The notes beneath the pieces are model-generated. The model was given only the letters and a program-made list of their open reading frames with translations, was not told the DNA's origin and did not search any database. The position numbers and the translations under genes were made by a program. From assembly GCA_024281675.1 (NCBI GenBank), contig JAMXAG010000002.1:310001-374000 (forward strand): a DNA stretch of 64,000 nt, given 5' to 3'. Positions 18,437 through 27,877 of the stretch are shown piece by piece. Position 1 is the stretch's first letter. Every line of letters starts with the position of its first letter. The DNA is from Nitrosomonas sp. (GTDB lineage Bacteria > Pseudomonadota > Gammaproteobacteria > Burkholderiales > Nitrosomonadaceae).

Positions 18437-18620
18437 GGAGAACCCCGCATATGCCGTCAGACTTTCATCTTGAACCATAGGTCCAAGGCGGCTGCTTCAC
18501 GGATACATCACGGTAACATCCTATAAATAGGCGCACACAACAGCATCACTAAAGTCCACAGCCATTTTCTAACAATTGGTTCAAAGAATATAAGTCTTAA
18601 ACGAACACCGCAGGGAGTAA
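18437..18620 (-). ncRNA. ssrS: 6S RNA
   Basis: About 180 nt directly behind zapA, the usual place of 6S RNA in proteobacteria. Read on the minus strand the 5' end CCCTGCGGTGTTCG pairs with the 3' end CATATGCGGGG (CCCUGC/GCGGGG and GUGU/AUAU), closing a long stem. Near the 3' side CCTTGGACCTATGGTTCAAG resembles the conserved CUUGAACCAAGGGUUCAAG of E. coli 6S RNA, followed by a GTCTGACGGCAT segment like GCCUGCGGCGGCAU. It binds the housekeeping RNA polymerase and mimics an open promoter. The exact ends are estimates. Confidence 0.82.
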
Positions 18621-18642
18621 CCGTGTAAACAATTGCATATTT

Positions 18643-18945
18643 TTACTCTTCTTTGCTATTGATAGCTTCATCAACTTGCTTATCTATCGACTTAATTGTA
18701 CGCTTAAACTCGTCTATGTCAAAACCTGTTTCGTTACGCAACATTAATAATTCGTGTGCAACACCCAGTGCGGCAATCAAAGCTATCCGGTCGGAATCAA
18801 CAATCTTGCCTTCGGTTTTAACTTCCCGGACTTTTTGATCTAAATAAGCGGCAGCCAATTGAATGCCTTCTTCATCATCGTCTGGGCAAGTAATACAAAA
18901 ATCTCGCCCCATAATCGTGAGGCTTAATGTTTTGTTAGGATTCAT
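18643..18945 (-). CDS. zapA: Cell division protein ZapA
   Basis: 100 residues. ZapA binds FtsZ and bundles protofilaments at the division ring. The N-terminal MNPNKTLSLTIMGRDFCITC and CPDDDEEGIQLAAAYLDQKV match the ZapA head domain, followed by a helical dimer region (RIALIAALGVAHELLML) and a polar C-terminal helix. It overlaps the upstream coiled-coil gene by 11 bases, so the two are translated together; 6S RNA follows. Confidence 0.93.
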   Translation of the reverse strand: MNPNKTLSLTIMGRDFCITCPDDDEEGIQLAAAYLDQKVREVKTEGKIVDSDRIALIAALGVAHELLMLRNETGFDIDEFKRTIKSIDKQVDEAINSKEE

Positions 18946-19135
18946 TGTCTGAAATATTCAACAAAAGCTTTTCAAGCCGTTGAGTTGCAGTCGTTATTTT
19001 TTCATTTAACTTCTTATTCTGAGATTGCGTATCCGCAAGTTCTTTGCGTAGTCTAGAGTTTTCCTGGTGAGTCTTTCGATATAAGATAACAAGTTTAAGC
19101 GTTTTTTCTTGTAAAGATTTTAGCTCAGCCTTCAT
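18935..19135 (-). CDS. Short coiled-coil protein, ZapB-like
   Basis: 66 residues from the ATG at 19135 (a GTG two codons upstream at 19141 is also possible). It is almost one long coiled coil (KAELKSLQEKTLKLVILYRK, then heptads to ATQRLEKLL). Small coiled-coil genes just before zapA are widespread in proteobacteria and are taken to be ZapB-like FtsZ-ring factors. Overlap with zapA supports a shared role. A perfect palindrome precedes the start. Confidence 0.75.
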   Translation of the reverse strand: MKAELKSLQEKTLKLVILYRKTHQENSRLRKELADTQSQNKKLNEKITTATQRLEKLLLNISDNES

Positions 19136-19141
19136 ATTCAC

Positions 19142-19159
19142 ATCACTTTCTAAAGTGAT
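19142..19159. promoter_or_regulatory. Perfect 8-bp palindrome before the zapB-like start
   Basis: ATCACTTT-CT-AAAGTGAT ends right at the possible GTG start of the zapB-like gene. It is symmetric on both strands and could be an operator or a stem that hides the translation start of the zapB-zapA pair. There is no strong Shine-Dalgarno sequence in it. Confidence 0.4.
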
Positions 19160-19309
19160 TCATTGTTAAATGAAAAATACAGCTAAATAATCTCTTTCCA
19201 GCTCCGGAGCTTATAGGCAGCAGAGAATATTTTTCCAAATAGCTAGAATTCGGCGCAATAACGAGTGTTACAACACGTGCAATCAAATCTCGCAAAGTAT
19301 ATTAGACGC

Positions 19310-20506
19310 TTAAACAAATAAACGCAATGCACTGGCACTGCCCGCATGAATATGGTTTCTTTTCATCGCGGATTGTATATCTATTAATTGTTGCTTGCTT
19401 CGTTGTAAGCCACTTTCGCTAAGTGGGACGCGATTATCGTCAACAATAATACCCCCCAGCGTATTAGAGAAGATTTTAGCAAGATGCGTCATTTGATCAA
19501 AAATTCGTTCTCCATGTGCAACTCTAGGGACATCAAGCAGGAAAGTAACGCCGTGCGTATTAAGGGATCGCATATTTTCTGGCAAGAATGGCGACGATTC
19601 ATAATTGCTTAAGGTAAATAATACATGATTATTATCATCACGATATTTGAAAACACCATCTGTATCCAACTTGAAACCAGATGCTTCAGCCAGTGCTCTG
19701 ATCTTGGTACCGACAAAGGCGCCATCATCTTTGCTGATAATGTTGATGCCAATCATCGCATCCACGTCAACACAAAACTTGTCCAAAGCAACAGCTTTCT
19801 CGTGCGTTGATACGATGTCTGGGCATTCCGCGGTTGCATGAATTTGTGAAGCGAATTCTTCAACCAGATCCCGAAATTTCGATAAATTGACTTCACTGAT
19901 AGCCCCTGCCCTGTCTGCCAATTGCAGACAACCTTTGATGTGCTGGTATCCATCACTCTCGATATTTGCTTCATTGGTTATTTCTTCCCAAGGTTCGTCA
20001 CTATTGCGTTGTCCTAACCACGCAACCGTTTTACCAAAATCAAATTTTCTTTGTAGTAATTTTGCAATATATGTATTGGCAATTGGAGAATCCGAGCGGA
20101 TGTTGACGATATAATTGGTGGAATTGTCGTAATCTATTAATACCGATGTAGGCATCGCTGAATTACTGGTGGCGTTTGATGAAGAGGTCGTTAGAGTTGG
20201 TGATATCGGCGCATTTTTTCTAACATCTTGTGCATGTGAATGATAAGCATCAGGTTGCGTGTGCGACTCGAAGTCAGATTCGTGCAGTGGTGATTTGTTA
20301 AAAACAGGCTCGATTCTTTCTGACATAGATTCACTTGAATCCGCATCTAGGAGAACATCATCATGTTTGTATTCAAACGCTGCTTGTACTTTGCGTTGAT
20401 AACGTTGCTGCTGAACCCAGTTGAAAATTGCTACCCCCACAATAATAATAGCGCCAATGATGATGAGGCTTAGTTGCAAGTCACTCATGTCGGTAAATAT
20501 ATCCAT
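19310..20506 (-). CDS. zipA: ZipA-like FtsZ-binding membrane protein
   Basis: 398 residues. An N-terminal transmembrane helix (about 10-31, LQLSLIIIGAIIIVGVAIF) is followed by a basic patch (QQQRYQRK), a long polar low-complexity linker and a C-terminal domain (about 255-395) with the ZipA FtsZ-binding layout, including SNYESSPFLPENMRSLNTHG and VTFLLDVPRV. ZipA anchors FtsZ to the membrane at division. The gene sits next to smc, as in other betaproteobacteria, with an AGGAG ribosome binding site before the ATG. The linker is rich in Ser, His and Asp. Confidence 0.85.
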   Translation of the reverse strand: MDIFTDMSDLQLSLIIIGAIIIVGVAIFNWVQQQRYQRKVQAAFEYKHDDVLLDADSSESMSERIEPVFNKSPLHESDFESHTQPDAYHSHAQDVRKNAPISPTLTTSSSNATSNSAMPTSVLIDYDNSTNYIVNIRSDSPIANTYIAKLLQRKFDFGKTVAWLGQRNSDEPWEEITNEANIESDGYQHIKGCLQLADRAGAISEVNLSKFRDLVEEFASQIHATAECPDIVSTHEKAVALDKFCVDVDAMIGINIISKDDGAFVGTKIRALAEASGFKLDTDGVFKYRDDNNHVLFTLSNYESSPFLPENMRSLNTHGVTFLLDVPRVAHGERIFDQMTHLAKIFSNTLGGIIVDDNRVPLSESGLQRSKQQLIDIQSAMKRNHIHAGSASALRLFV

Positions 20507-20573
20507 TTTGTCTCCTAAAAATCCTGATGCACGGCGTATAGATTAGATCATTTTAACGATAGCTGATCAACAG

Positions 20574-23500
20574 CTATACTAGATTTGGCTGCTTAATTTG
20601 TCTGCCTATTTTAATGGCGTCAGCAATATCCACTGCGACTATTTTTGATACTCCCTGTTCTTGCATTGTAACTCCGATTAACTGTTGCGCCATTTCCATG
20701 GTGATTTTATTATGACTAATGAATAAAAATTGCGTTTGTAGTGCCATTTTTTTTACTAATTCACAGAACCGCTCGGTATTTCGATCATCCAAAGGCGCAT
20801 CCACTTCATCCAATAAACAAAAAGGTGCGGGATTGAGGCGAAATAATGCAAAAATTAGCGCCAAAGCCGTCAATGCCTTTTCCCCTCCCGAGAGCAAATG
20901 AATTGAGCTGTTCTTTTTCCCCGGAGGTTGGGCGGTTAATACTAATCCGGCATCAAGTATTTGATCGTTGTTTAATTCCAGCTTTGCTTTGCCGCCAGAA
21001 AAAATGATTGGAAAAATCTCGCCGAGATATTGATTGACCTGATTAAAAGTTTCTTTTAAACGCGATTCGGTTTCAGTGTCGATTTTTTGAATAACGTTTT
21101 CCAAGGTTGCGATGGCTTCATTGAGATCCGCTATTTGACTGGTCAGATTGGATTCACGGCTTCTGGCATTGGCCAATTCTTCCAAAGATGCTAGATTAAC
21201 CGTGCCCAGCGCAGCGATGTTTGCATTGAGCCGATTGATTTCAGATTGTAAAGCGGGAATATTTTTTTTGTTTGCTAAAAGCGTTAATTCTTCAACGCTT
21301 TGTTTTGCATTGCTGATTAATTCATCCAATTGTTCAATACTAATTGTGGCTGCTTGTTCTTTGAGACGGATTTGATTGATTTCATCTTTGATTTTATGAG
21401 TTTGATGTTCGCAAGCTAAACGCGTGTTTTCGGTTTCGCGTAGATGATGCATGATCGTTTCAATTTCTTGCCGAGCTACTGATAAAGCGTGTTCGGTCGA
21501 TGTTCGTTGTGATTGTAGTGCATTGAGTTGTTGATGCAAGTTGTCTTCATTCAAGGCATGAATCTCATCGCTCAAGCGCAGTTGCGTATCAGCTAATTGC
21601 TGTAAATTTTCTTCGATCGACGTTAGCTTGTTATTCGTTTCATTAATTTTATTATCGCAAGTATTGGCGTACAGCACGGCTTGTTGCGATTGTTGCGATA
21701 TTTCATGCAGTTTTTTTCGTTGTTCCGTAAGCAATTGATTCGATGCTTCCCAGGTTCTTTGATACTGCTCGGTACGCTCTTTGAGTGCCTGAATCTGTTC
21801 TAAAGCTTCTTCCAGTTTCGCTTCTGTTAGTTGTTGCAATTCATACTCTTGTTCAAGCGATTGTTTGATTTCTATCAATTCAGAATCTATCTGCTGATTT
21901 CGGTATAGGAATTGTTCATTCAGCTGTGAAAATTTAGCAAATTCAAGTTCTAAATCATGCTTGTTTTTTTCGTTCTGCTTACGTTCACTCATTGCGCTTT
22001 CAGCGGCGCTACTCAGCCTGGCAAAATCGTTCTCAATCAGCCGCAACGCATCTTTTTGTTGGCTCACGAGCGATTCGAGCCGATTCATTTCTTGTTGTGT
22101 TTCCTCAAGTTCATGCTGACGTGACAGAACACCATGTAACTCAGAATCCGGTGCATAAAAGAAAAAGCTGGATTGCGTGAAGATATGCCCTTGCGGCGTT
22201 ACTAAAATTTCACCATGGTTTAAATGCCCGCGCTGCTGAAAGCCCAGTTCAATATTTTCGATCACATAGACGTGATTTAACCATTCTTGTAAGACCGATA
22301 GAATTTCAGGTTCTTTGGTGTTGATCAAAGTCAGTAATTTCTTAAAATTAACGCTGTGATGTACGGTATTGCCTTCGAGGCATGGTTGAGTGTACAAAGC
22401 ATTACCTGGTTTTTCGTAAACGATCCATTTACTGTTAGGAGCGTCATCAATACAGTTTTGAAAATGGTCTAGTTTTTCCAATTCAATACTGTTCAATTTT
22501 TCCCGCATAACCGACTCAAGCGCACTTTCCCATTCGACAGGAATGCTTATTTTTTGCCATAGCTTTGGTACGCGATCAAGTTGGTTTCTGTGAAACCAAG
22601 CATCTGAATGATTAGCGTTTTGAAGTTTTTGTTGCAGATTATTGATTGCTTTGAATCGTGCTGTAGCTTGGGAGAGTGCATCTTGTGATTCTCTGATGCT
22701 GTGACTGGCTTCTTGTTTCTGATGGGTTACTGCCGTAAGTTGCTGTACCCTATTTTGTTGCGCAAGATTGTCTTTTTCTAGCGCCAGATCGATTTGTTTA
22801 ATTTTTGATTGTAATTCGTTTAATTTTGCAGAATCAACTTGCAGAAGCTGGCTTTGTTCATCCAGCAAACGCGTGTGACGAACTTTAAGTTGCTGGATGT
22901 TTTTTTCACAATGTGCAAGCTGCGTATTTTTAAGGCGATTGCTTTGTTCAACGATAATAAGATCTTGCTGGCATTGATTGGATTGCTCCTGATGCTTTAA
23001 TACCGCTTTCTCTAGCTCAGGTAGCGTGTTGTACTCGTTTTCTTGTCTGCGTGCATTTTCATCGACGATCAGTCGTGTTTTTTCTCTTTCTTGGTACCAA
23101 AACTGTTGTTCTTTTAAAGTGTCTGTTTTTAGTTGGGAAGATTTTTCAAATTGATTTTCTATTTCTGTGTTTTGATCTTGCAAACGATGTTTATGATCTC
23201 TTAGGTATTTGATCTCTTGCTCGATGCGACCTATTTGCGCATTTACGGTGTAAGCATCTTGTTGCGCAAGCTGCAACCTGTCGTTAGCGAGATTTTGCAA
23301 TTCTCGGTAATGTTGAAATTCAAGTTCTGCATTGCTCTGGGCAGAAAATACCTGTTCTAATTCAGCTTCGAGTTTTAAAATTGCATTTGCAGCGACGTTT
23401 CGTTGTTGCAATGCATCACTTCGTTTGTGCAGCCATAGCAGTGATTGTGCCATGTGCATTTCATGTTGATAAGCCTGGTAGCGCTCAGCTGCTTCAGCTT

Positions 23501-24131
23501 GCAATTCCAGATGTTGTAGTTGAATGATGAGCTCTTGTTGGATGTCTGCCAAGCGTGTTAAATTTTTTCGAGACTCCATCAGTCGTATGGAAGTTTCTTG
23601 ACGCCTTTCCCGGTATTGCGAAATCCCCGCTGCTTCTTCTAAAAAACCTTTGAGTTCAATAGGCTTAGCCTCGATAATTCGGGACAACATGCCTTGTTCG
23701 ATAATTGCATAGCCATGACCACCGATACCTGTTCCCAAGAAGAGATCAAAAATGTCACGCCGGCGCACTTGGATATTATTAATGTAATAACTGGAAATGC
23801 CATCGCGTTGTAGCACACGTTTAATAGCAATTTCTGCATAATTTAACCACTGCCCAGGCGCTCTTTTTAGTTCGTTATCGAAAATAATTTCGACACTTGC
23901 GCGTCCGATAGCCTTGCGGTTATTGGAGCCCGCAAAAATGACATCTTGTATCGAATCGCCGCGTAATGCAGATGCTTTCGATTCACCCAAAACCCACCTT
24001 ACTGCATCAATGACATTAGATTTGCCGCACCCGTTCGGTCCCACGACTCCAATCAGATTGCTTGAAACGGGAATGGTAGTGGGATCTACAAACGATTTGA
24101 AGCCAGCGAGTTTGATACAGGTTAAGCGCAA
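20574..24131 (-). CDS. smc: Chromosome segregation ATPase SMC
   Basis: 1185 residues from the TTG at 24131. It organises and segregates the chromosome as a coiled-coil ring ATPase. Seen: LRLTCIKLAGFKSFVDPT at the start, Walker A VGPNGCGKSNVID, a long coiled coil, a hinge around residues 480-640, a second coiled coil, signature LLSGGEKALTALAL and Walker B FCLLDEVDAPLDD. The open frame extends 28 codons further to an ATG at 24215, but those residues do not look like SMC and neither start has a clear ribosome binding site. The TTG matches the usual N-terminus of the family. The frame's 5' side lies close to the divergent queF. Confidence 0.96.
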   Translation of the reverse strand: MRLTCIKLAGFKSFVDPTTIPVSSNLIGVVGPNGCGKSNVIDAVRWVLGESKASALRGDSIQDVIFAGSNNRKAIGRASVEIIFDNELKRAPGQWLNYAEIAIKRVLQRDGISSYYINNIQVRRRDIFDLFLGTGIGGHGYAIIEQGMLSRIIEAKPIELKGFLEEAAGISQYRERRQETSIRLMESRKNLTRLADIQQELIIQLQHLELQAEAAERYQAYQHEMHMAQSLLWLHKRSDALQQRNVAANAILKLEAELEQVFSAQSNAELEFQHYRELQNLANDRLQLAQQDAYTVNAQIGRIEQEIKYLRDHKHRLQDQNTEIENQFEKSSQLKTDTLKEQQFWYQEREKTRLIVDENARRQENEYNTLPELEKAVLKHQEQSNQCQQDLIIVEQSNRLKNTQLAHCEKNIQQLKVRHTRLLDEQSQLLQVDSAKLNELQSKIKQIDLALEKDNLAQQNRVQQLTAVTHQKQEASHSIRESQDALSQATARFKAINNLQQKLQNANHSDAWFHRNQLDRVPKLWQKISIPVEWESALESVMREKLNSIELEKLDHFQNCIDDAPNSKWIVYEKPGNALYTQPCLEGNTVHHSVNFKKLLTLINTKEPEILSVLQEWLNHVYVIENIELGFQQRGHLNHGEILVTPQGHIFTQSSFFFYAPDSELHGVLSRQHELEETQQEMNRLESLVSQQKDALRLIENDFARLSSAAESAMSERKQNEKNKHDLELEFAKFSQLNEQFLYRNQQIDSELIEIKQSLEQEYELQQLTEAKLEEALEQIQALKERTEQYQRTWEASNQLLTEQRKKLHEISQQSQQAVLYANTCDNKINETNNKLTSIEENLQQLADTQLRLSDEIHALNEDNLHQQLNALQSQRTSTEHALSVARQEIETIMHHLRETENTRLACEHQTHKIKDEINQIRLKEQAATISIEQLDELISNAKQSVEELTLLANKKNIPALQSEINRLNANIAALGTVNLASLEELANARSRESNLTSQIADLNEAIATLENVIQKIDTETESRLKETFNQVNQYLGEIFPIIFSGGKAKLELNNDQILDAGLVLTAQPPGKKNSSIHLLSGGEKALTALALIFALFRLNPAPFCLLDEVDAPLDDRNTERFCELVKKMALQTQFLFISHNKITMEMAQQLIGVTMQEQGVSKIVAVDIADAIKIGRQIKQPNLV

Positions 24132-24226
24132 TTCGAGTTTATGAGATAATGTAAAGTTAAAATTATAAAGATAATTCAACGCGATTACTTTTATTGTAAC
24201 CGAATACCCTTGCATAGTGGATGTGA

Positions 24227-24661
24227 ATGATGACGAATAAAACTGATAAGAAACTAGAGGCTTTTGATAATCCCTATGCTAATCGGGATTATCAAATCCA
24301 TATGGAGATTCCCGAGTTTACTTGCTTGTGTCCCAAAACAGGCCAACCTGATTTTGCAAAATTGGTTTTGGATTATATTCCAGACAAAAAATGTGTCGAA
24401 CTAAAAAGCCTAAAACTGTATATATGGTCGTATCGTGATCAAGGCGTGTTTCATGAAGCAGTAACCAACAAAATTATGGATGATCTCGTTGCTTTATTAA
24501 AGCCGAGGTATCTACGCCTGACATCACGCTTCTATGTGCGTGGGGGGATTTTTACTAATGTAAGTGTTGAGCACAGGAAAAAAGGATGGAAAGCCAAATC
24601 GGCTGTTCAGTTACGAACCTTCGAAAGCCAATCGAATATCAGCAATGAAAGTAGTTTATAG
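24227..24661 (+). CDS. queF: NADPH-dependent 7-cyano-7-deazaguanine reductase (preQ0 reductase)
   Basis: 144 residues, the short single-domain type. It reduces preQ0 to preQ1 for queuosine in tRNA. Seen: [13 protein letters not shown] with the catalytic cysteine, the NADPH-binding QueF motif [14 protein letters not shown], and FHEAVTNKI with the second active-site region. Start ATG ATG at 24227. No preQ1 riboswitch is visible upstream. It is divergent from smc. Confidence 0.96.
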   Translation: MMTNKTDKKLEAFDNPYANRDYQIHMEIPEFTCLCPKTGQPDFAKLVLDYIPDKKCVELKSLKLYIWSYRDQGVFHEAVTNKIMDDLVALLKPRYLRLTSRFYVRGGIFTNVSVEHRKKGWKAKSAVQLRTFESQSNISNESSL

Positions 24662-24807
24662 ATAACTAGAATATATTTTTTCAACTAATTGATATTCATA
24701 TTAATTTTAGCATAATGTTTCGCGAATCACAAAAAAAAGTTGTTTGCAAATATTAAAAATTTGGTTATCCTGTTAATCCGTATAGTTATAAAAAATGATT
24801 TATATAG

Positions 24808-26091
24808 ATGATCTTAAAAAGAAAAATAAAATTTTCGAGAATTGTAATATCGTTTTTCTGGATTTGCTTACTAATACCGTTTAATACATCTGCCAGTCAA
24901 TTTTTGCAAAGCAAGAATACGCAAACAAATTTGTGGGATCGTGTCAGAAGTGGACTTACACTAGCAGCGCCACCTGACAGCAAAGAAAGACGCATTATTC
25001 AAGCATCGTATGCCAAGAATCTTCAGATGTTTAATCGTATAGTTTCAAACAGTGAACGTTATTTATTTCATATCGTAGAAGAAGTCGAGCGGCGTGGTAT
25101 GCCGATGGAGATTGCACTCATACCAGTCGTGGAAAGTTCTTACAATCCCCTTGTAAAGGCAGCGCCAGGCAATCCCTCGACAGGCTTATGGCAGTTTGTC
25201 CCAAGAACAGGCAAGCATTTAGGGTTATCACAGACGATATGGTATGACGATCGTCGCGATGTGATCGCATCAACCGAAGCGGCGCTTAACTATCTGCAGT
25301 ATTTGTATGATCGATTTGATAGCTGGGAGCTTGCCATTGCTTCTTACAATATCGGTGAAGGTGTCGTTGGAAAAATTTTAGCTAAAACTCCCGCAAAAGA
25401 TAAAGCGAAGGGATTTTATCAACTGAATTTACCCATTGAGGCTAAGCAATATGTTTATAAGTTATTGGTGGTTAAAGACATTATCGCTAACTCAAAGAAA
25501 TACGGCATAAAGCTTCGACCGGTACCGAATCGACCGTACTTTGATACAGTTAAAATTCATAAGCCTATCGAAGTTCCAGTTGTTGCCCGCCTAGCCAATA
25601 TTTCCGAAATAGAGTTTACTAAACTTAATCCCGCCTACAACGGCTTTGTTGTTAAGGTTTTTGATGAGCCACGCACATTGCTGCTTCCTAAGGATAACAG
25701 TAAAACCTTTTTAAGAAATCTGCAGATATATCAGAATGCCAAGGTTCCCTGGCAGTTGTATCATGTCAAAAAAGGCGAGAATATTCAGATGATTGCCAGC
25801 AGACATGGAACAACCGCTCATCTGCTTCGAACGATGAATAACCTATTGGACAATAGGGAAATCGCTCTCGTAAATGATCAGGTGTTATTGGTTCCTCCTC
25901 CGATCAAGCAATCTAATACATCAGTGGTTTATAAAAAAGCCTCAGCGGATGTTTATATTGTTAAAAAAGGCGATACGCTGTACCACATTGCAAAGCGGCA
26001 CGGCACAACGATTGATCAAATTAAGCAGTGGAACAATAATAGCAATATCAGTTTATCGATTGGACAAGAGCTGTTGTTGGCAAAAAACTAA
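24808..26091 (+). CDS. mltD: Lytic murein transglycosylase D with LysM repeats
   Basis: 427 residues. It cleaves peptidoglycan glycan strands to 1,6-anhydro products. A signal peptide (about 1-29) lacks a lipobox, so it is probably periplasmic and not lipid-anchored. The SLT domain has the catalytic Glu in VVESSYNP (about residue 110), STGLWQFVPRTGK, and ASYNIGEG. Two LysM murein-binding repeats lie at the C-terminus (about 312-355 YHVKKGENIQMIASRHGTT; 380-425 YIVKKGDTLYHIAKRHGTT). Length is normal. Confidence 0.94.
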   Translation: MILKRKIKFSRIVISFFWICLLIPFNTSASQFLQSKNTQTNLWDRVRSGLTLAAPPDSKERRIIQASYAKNLQMFNRIVSNSERYLFHIVEEVERRGMPMEIALIPVVESSYNPLVKAAPGNPSTGLWQFVPRTGKHLGLSQTIWYDDRRDVIASTEAALNYLQYLYDRFDSWELAIASYNIGEGVVGKILAKTPAKDKAKGFYQLNLPIEAKQYVYKLLVVKDIIANSKKYGIKLRPVPNRPYFDTVKIHKPIEVPVVARLANISEIEFTKLNPAYNGFVVKVFDEPRTLLLPKDNSKTFLRNLQIYQNAKVPWQLYHVKKGENIQMIASRHGTTAHLLRTMNNLLDNREIALVNDQVLLVPPPIKQSNTSVVYKKASADVYIVKKGDTLYHIAKRHGTTIDQIKQWNNNSNISLSIGQELLLAKN

Positions 26092-26135
26092 TAGGTTGCG
26101 TCGCGCTCAACTCATAAAACTTCCTTTGAGAGCTA

Positions 26136-27599
26136 CTATCGCAAGGATCTGAAAAACTGTATTCCCCAGTTGACGCCGAAACCTGTGATGTAGCTATCTA
26201 CAGCGCCAAGTCCGCCCTTGTGATTACAGGCGGACAAATCCATATGTAGCCATGGAGTGTCGTTAACAAATCGATTTAAAAAGCGCGCAGCTAGAATGTG
26301 ATCAACATTTGAATCGAGTGTACACTGCTTGATATCAGCAACTTCACTTTCGAGATCTTCATCATAATCTGCATCCATAGGAAACCAGCAAACTCTTTCA
26401 CCACTTGCTTCACCCGCTGCGATTGCTTTTTGAGCGAGATCCTCTCGGTTGCTAAAAATTCCACTATAACGCGATCCGACTGCGGATATCATGCTACCGG
26501 TCAAAGTAGCGAAATCGATAATCAAGTCTGGTTTTAAGTTTGCCGCGAGATTTAAGGTATCTGCTAAAACCAAACGCCCTTCAGCGTCGGTATGCACGAT
26601 TTCAATCGATAGCTTATTCAGTGATGAAATGATGTCATTCTGCTTATACGCACCTGGGCTGAGGTGATTTTGTGCGATCGCTAGCCAACAATCGATTTGC
26701 ACCGGAATTTCTGCCCGTGTTGCAGCCAGTAGAATCCCTAATGCAACGGCTGAGCCATTCATATCTTCGTGCATGCCTTGCATGTAGCGTGCAGACTTCA
26801 GATTGAGTCCGCCCGTGTCAAAACAAATGCCTTTTCCGACAATAGCAACTTGTTTTTGCGGTTGATTTTGCTTGAAAGTATTCTGTAGATGAATAATGGA
26901 GGCCTCTTTCGGATCGTGACTACCTTGTGCCACCGCAATAAAGGCACCCGCTCCCATCTGTTTTAGTGTGTCAAAATCAAATTCTTGATACTTCCATCCC
27001 TCGTTTTCTGCGAGTTTCTTAATTTGTTCTCGGTAGGTTTTAGGTGTTAACTCATTAGCGGGTAACATCGTTAAACCACGCGCCAATAGATTGCCTTCTG
27101 CCACGGCTCGCTGTGTCAGGAAATTATCATCATCTTTATAATTATGAAGAAAAATCTTATTTAAAGGTTTTCTTGTCGGTTCACTCTTTCGTATAGGTAG
27201 AATTGCGCCATTGAGCCAAGTAACGTAGGTTGCTAATTCAGCAAATACTTTTTTCTGCTGCGTCGTGCCATGCACGGAGAGAAAAATTTCCGTTGGATTC
27301 TCAGTTAAAAGTAGTTTAAGCGCTTTTCTTAAGCAAACCTGTTGTTCAAATACAGAGTGCTCAGTATCTAGCATCACCCAAGCACAAAGCTCTCCATTAT
27401 CCAGATTAGCGCTGACTGGAGCATTCAGAATGTCATGCAGTTGCATGCCACGCCTCAAAAGCAATTTCTCTAGTGCTGTTTCACCAGGAACGCTATATTT
27501 TTTTGGAAGTTTTTCTAGCTTAGGAAAAATTACAAGGATATGTGATGGTTGGGTAGATAAATCAATAGGGGAGGTGGTCTGGAATAGTGATGCCAGCAT
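26136..27599 (-). CDS. Leucyl aminopeptidase family (M17) protein
   Basis: 487 residues. It is a two-metal cytosolic aminopeptidase that removes N-terminal residues from peptides. The C-terminal catalytic domain has VGKGICFDTGGLNLKS (metal-binding Lys/Asp) and HTDAEGRLVLADTLNLA, the M17 signature where the usual N is H. FATLTGSMISAVGSRYSGIF follows. The N-terminal domain is diverged from PepA. It converges with mltD with 44 bases between the stops. Confidence 0.92.
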   Translation of the reverse strand: MLASLFQTTSPIDLSTQPSHILVIFPKLEKLPKKYSVPGETALEKLLLRRGMQLHDILNAPVSANLDNGELCAWVMLDTEHSVFEQQVCLRKALKLLLTENPTEIFLSVHGTTQQKKVFAELATYVTWLNGAILPIRKSEPTRKPLNKIFLHNYKDDDNFLTQRAVAEGNLLARGLTMLPANELTPKTYREQIKKLAENEGWKYQEFDFDTLKQMGAGAFIAVAQGSHDPKEASIIHLQNTFKQNQPQKQVAIVGKGICFDTGGLNLKSARYMQGMHEDMNGSAVALGILLAATRAEIPVQIDCWLAIAQNHLSPGAYKQNDIISSLNKLSIEIVHTDAEGRLVLADTLNLAANLKPDLIIDFATLTGSMISAVGSRYSGIFSNREDLAQKAIAAGEASGERVCWFPMDADYDEDLESEVADIKQCTLDSNVDHILAARFLNRFVNDTPWLHMDLSACNHKGGLGAVDSYITGFGVNWGIQFFRSLR

Positions 27600-27776
27600 T
27601 GAAAGCTTTCCTGTTAAATTTTATTTTTATATGTAGCAATATCATTGAGATATACTGGTTATTACAAATCTTTGTAAGTGATTTTGACTTTCCCTATTAT
27701 ATACATCTTATGCATGTTATGGCGGTGATAGCACGCTACCGCTCTTTTTATTCTTAGAATTCAACGTGAAATTCCC

Positions 27777-27798
27777 TATGGCCTCGTCGCAGGCCATA
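27777..27798. repeat. 8-bp stem-loop between the RTX gene and the M17 gene
   Basis: TATGGCCT-CGTCGC-AGGCCATA. It lies after the 3' end of the minus-strand RTX gene and upstream of the M17 aminopeptidase start. No T-run follows in either direction. It could end RTX transcription. Confidence 0.35.
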
Positions 27799-27877
27799 TC
27801 AGCAAGCGACAATAAATCGAAACCGGGGCACGCTAAATAGCGAACCCAGGCTTGCAACTATGCAATCCTTTGTGGGG

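Noticed and set aside
24181-24230. preQ1 riboswitch before queF
   Set aside because: The leader is too short and no pseudoknot-type hairpin was found.
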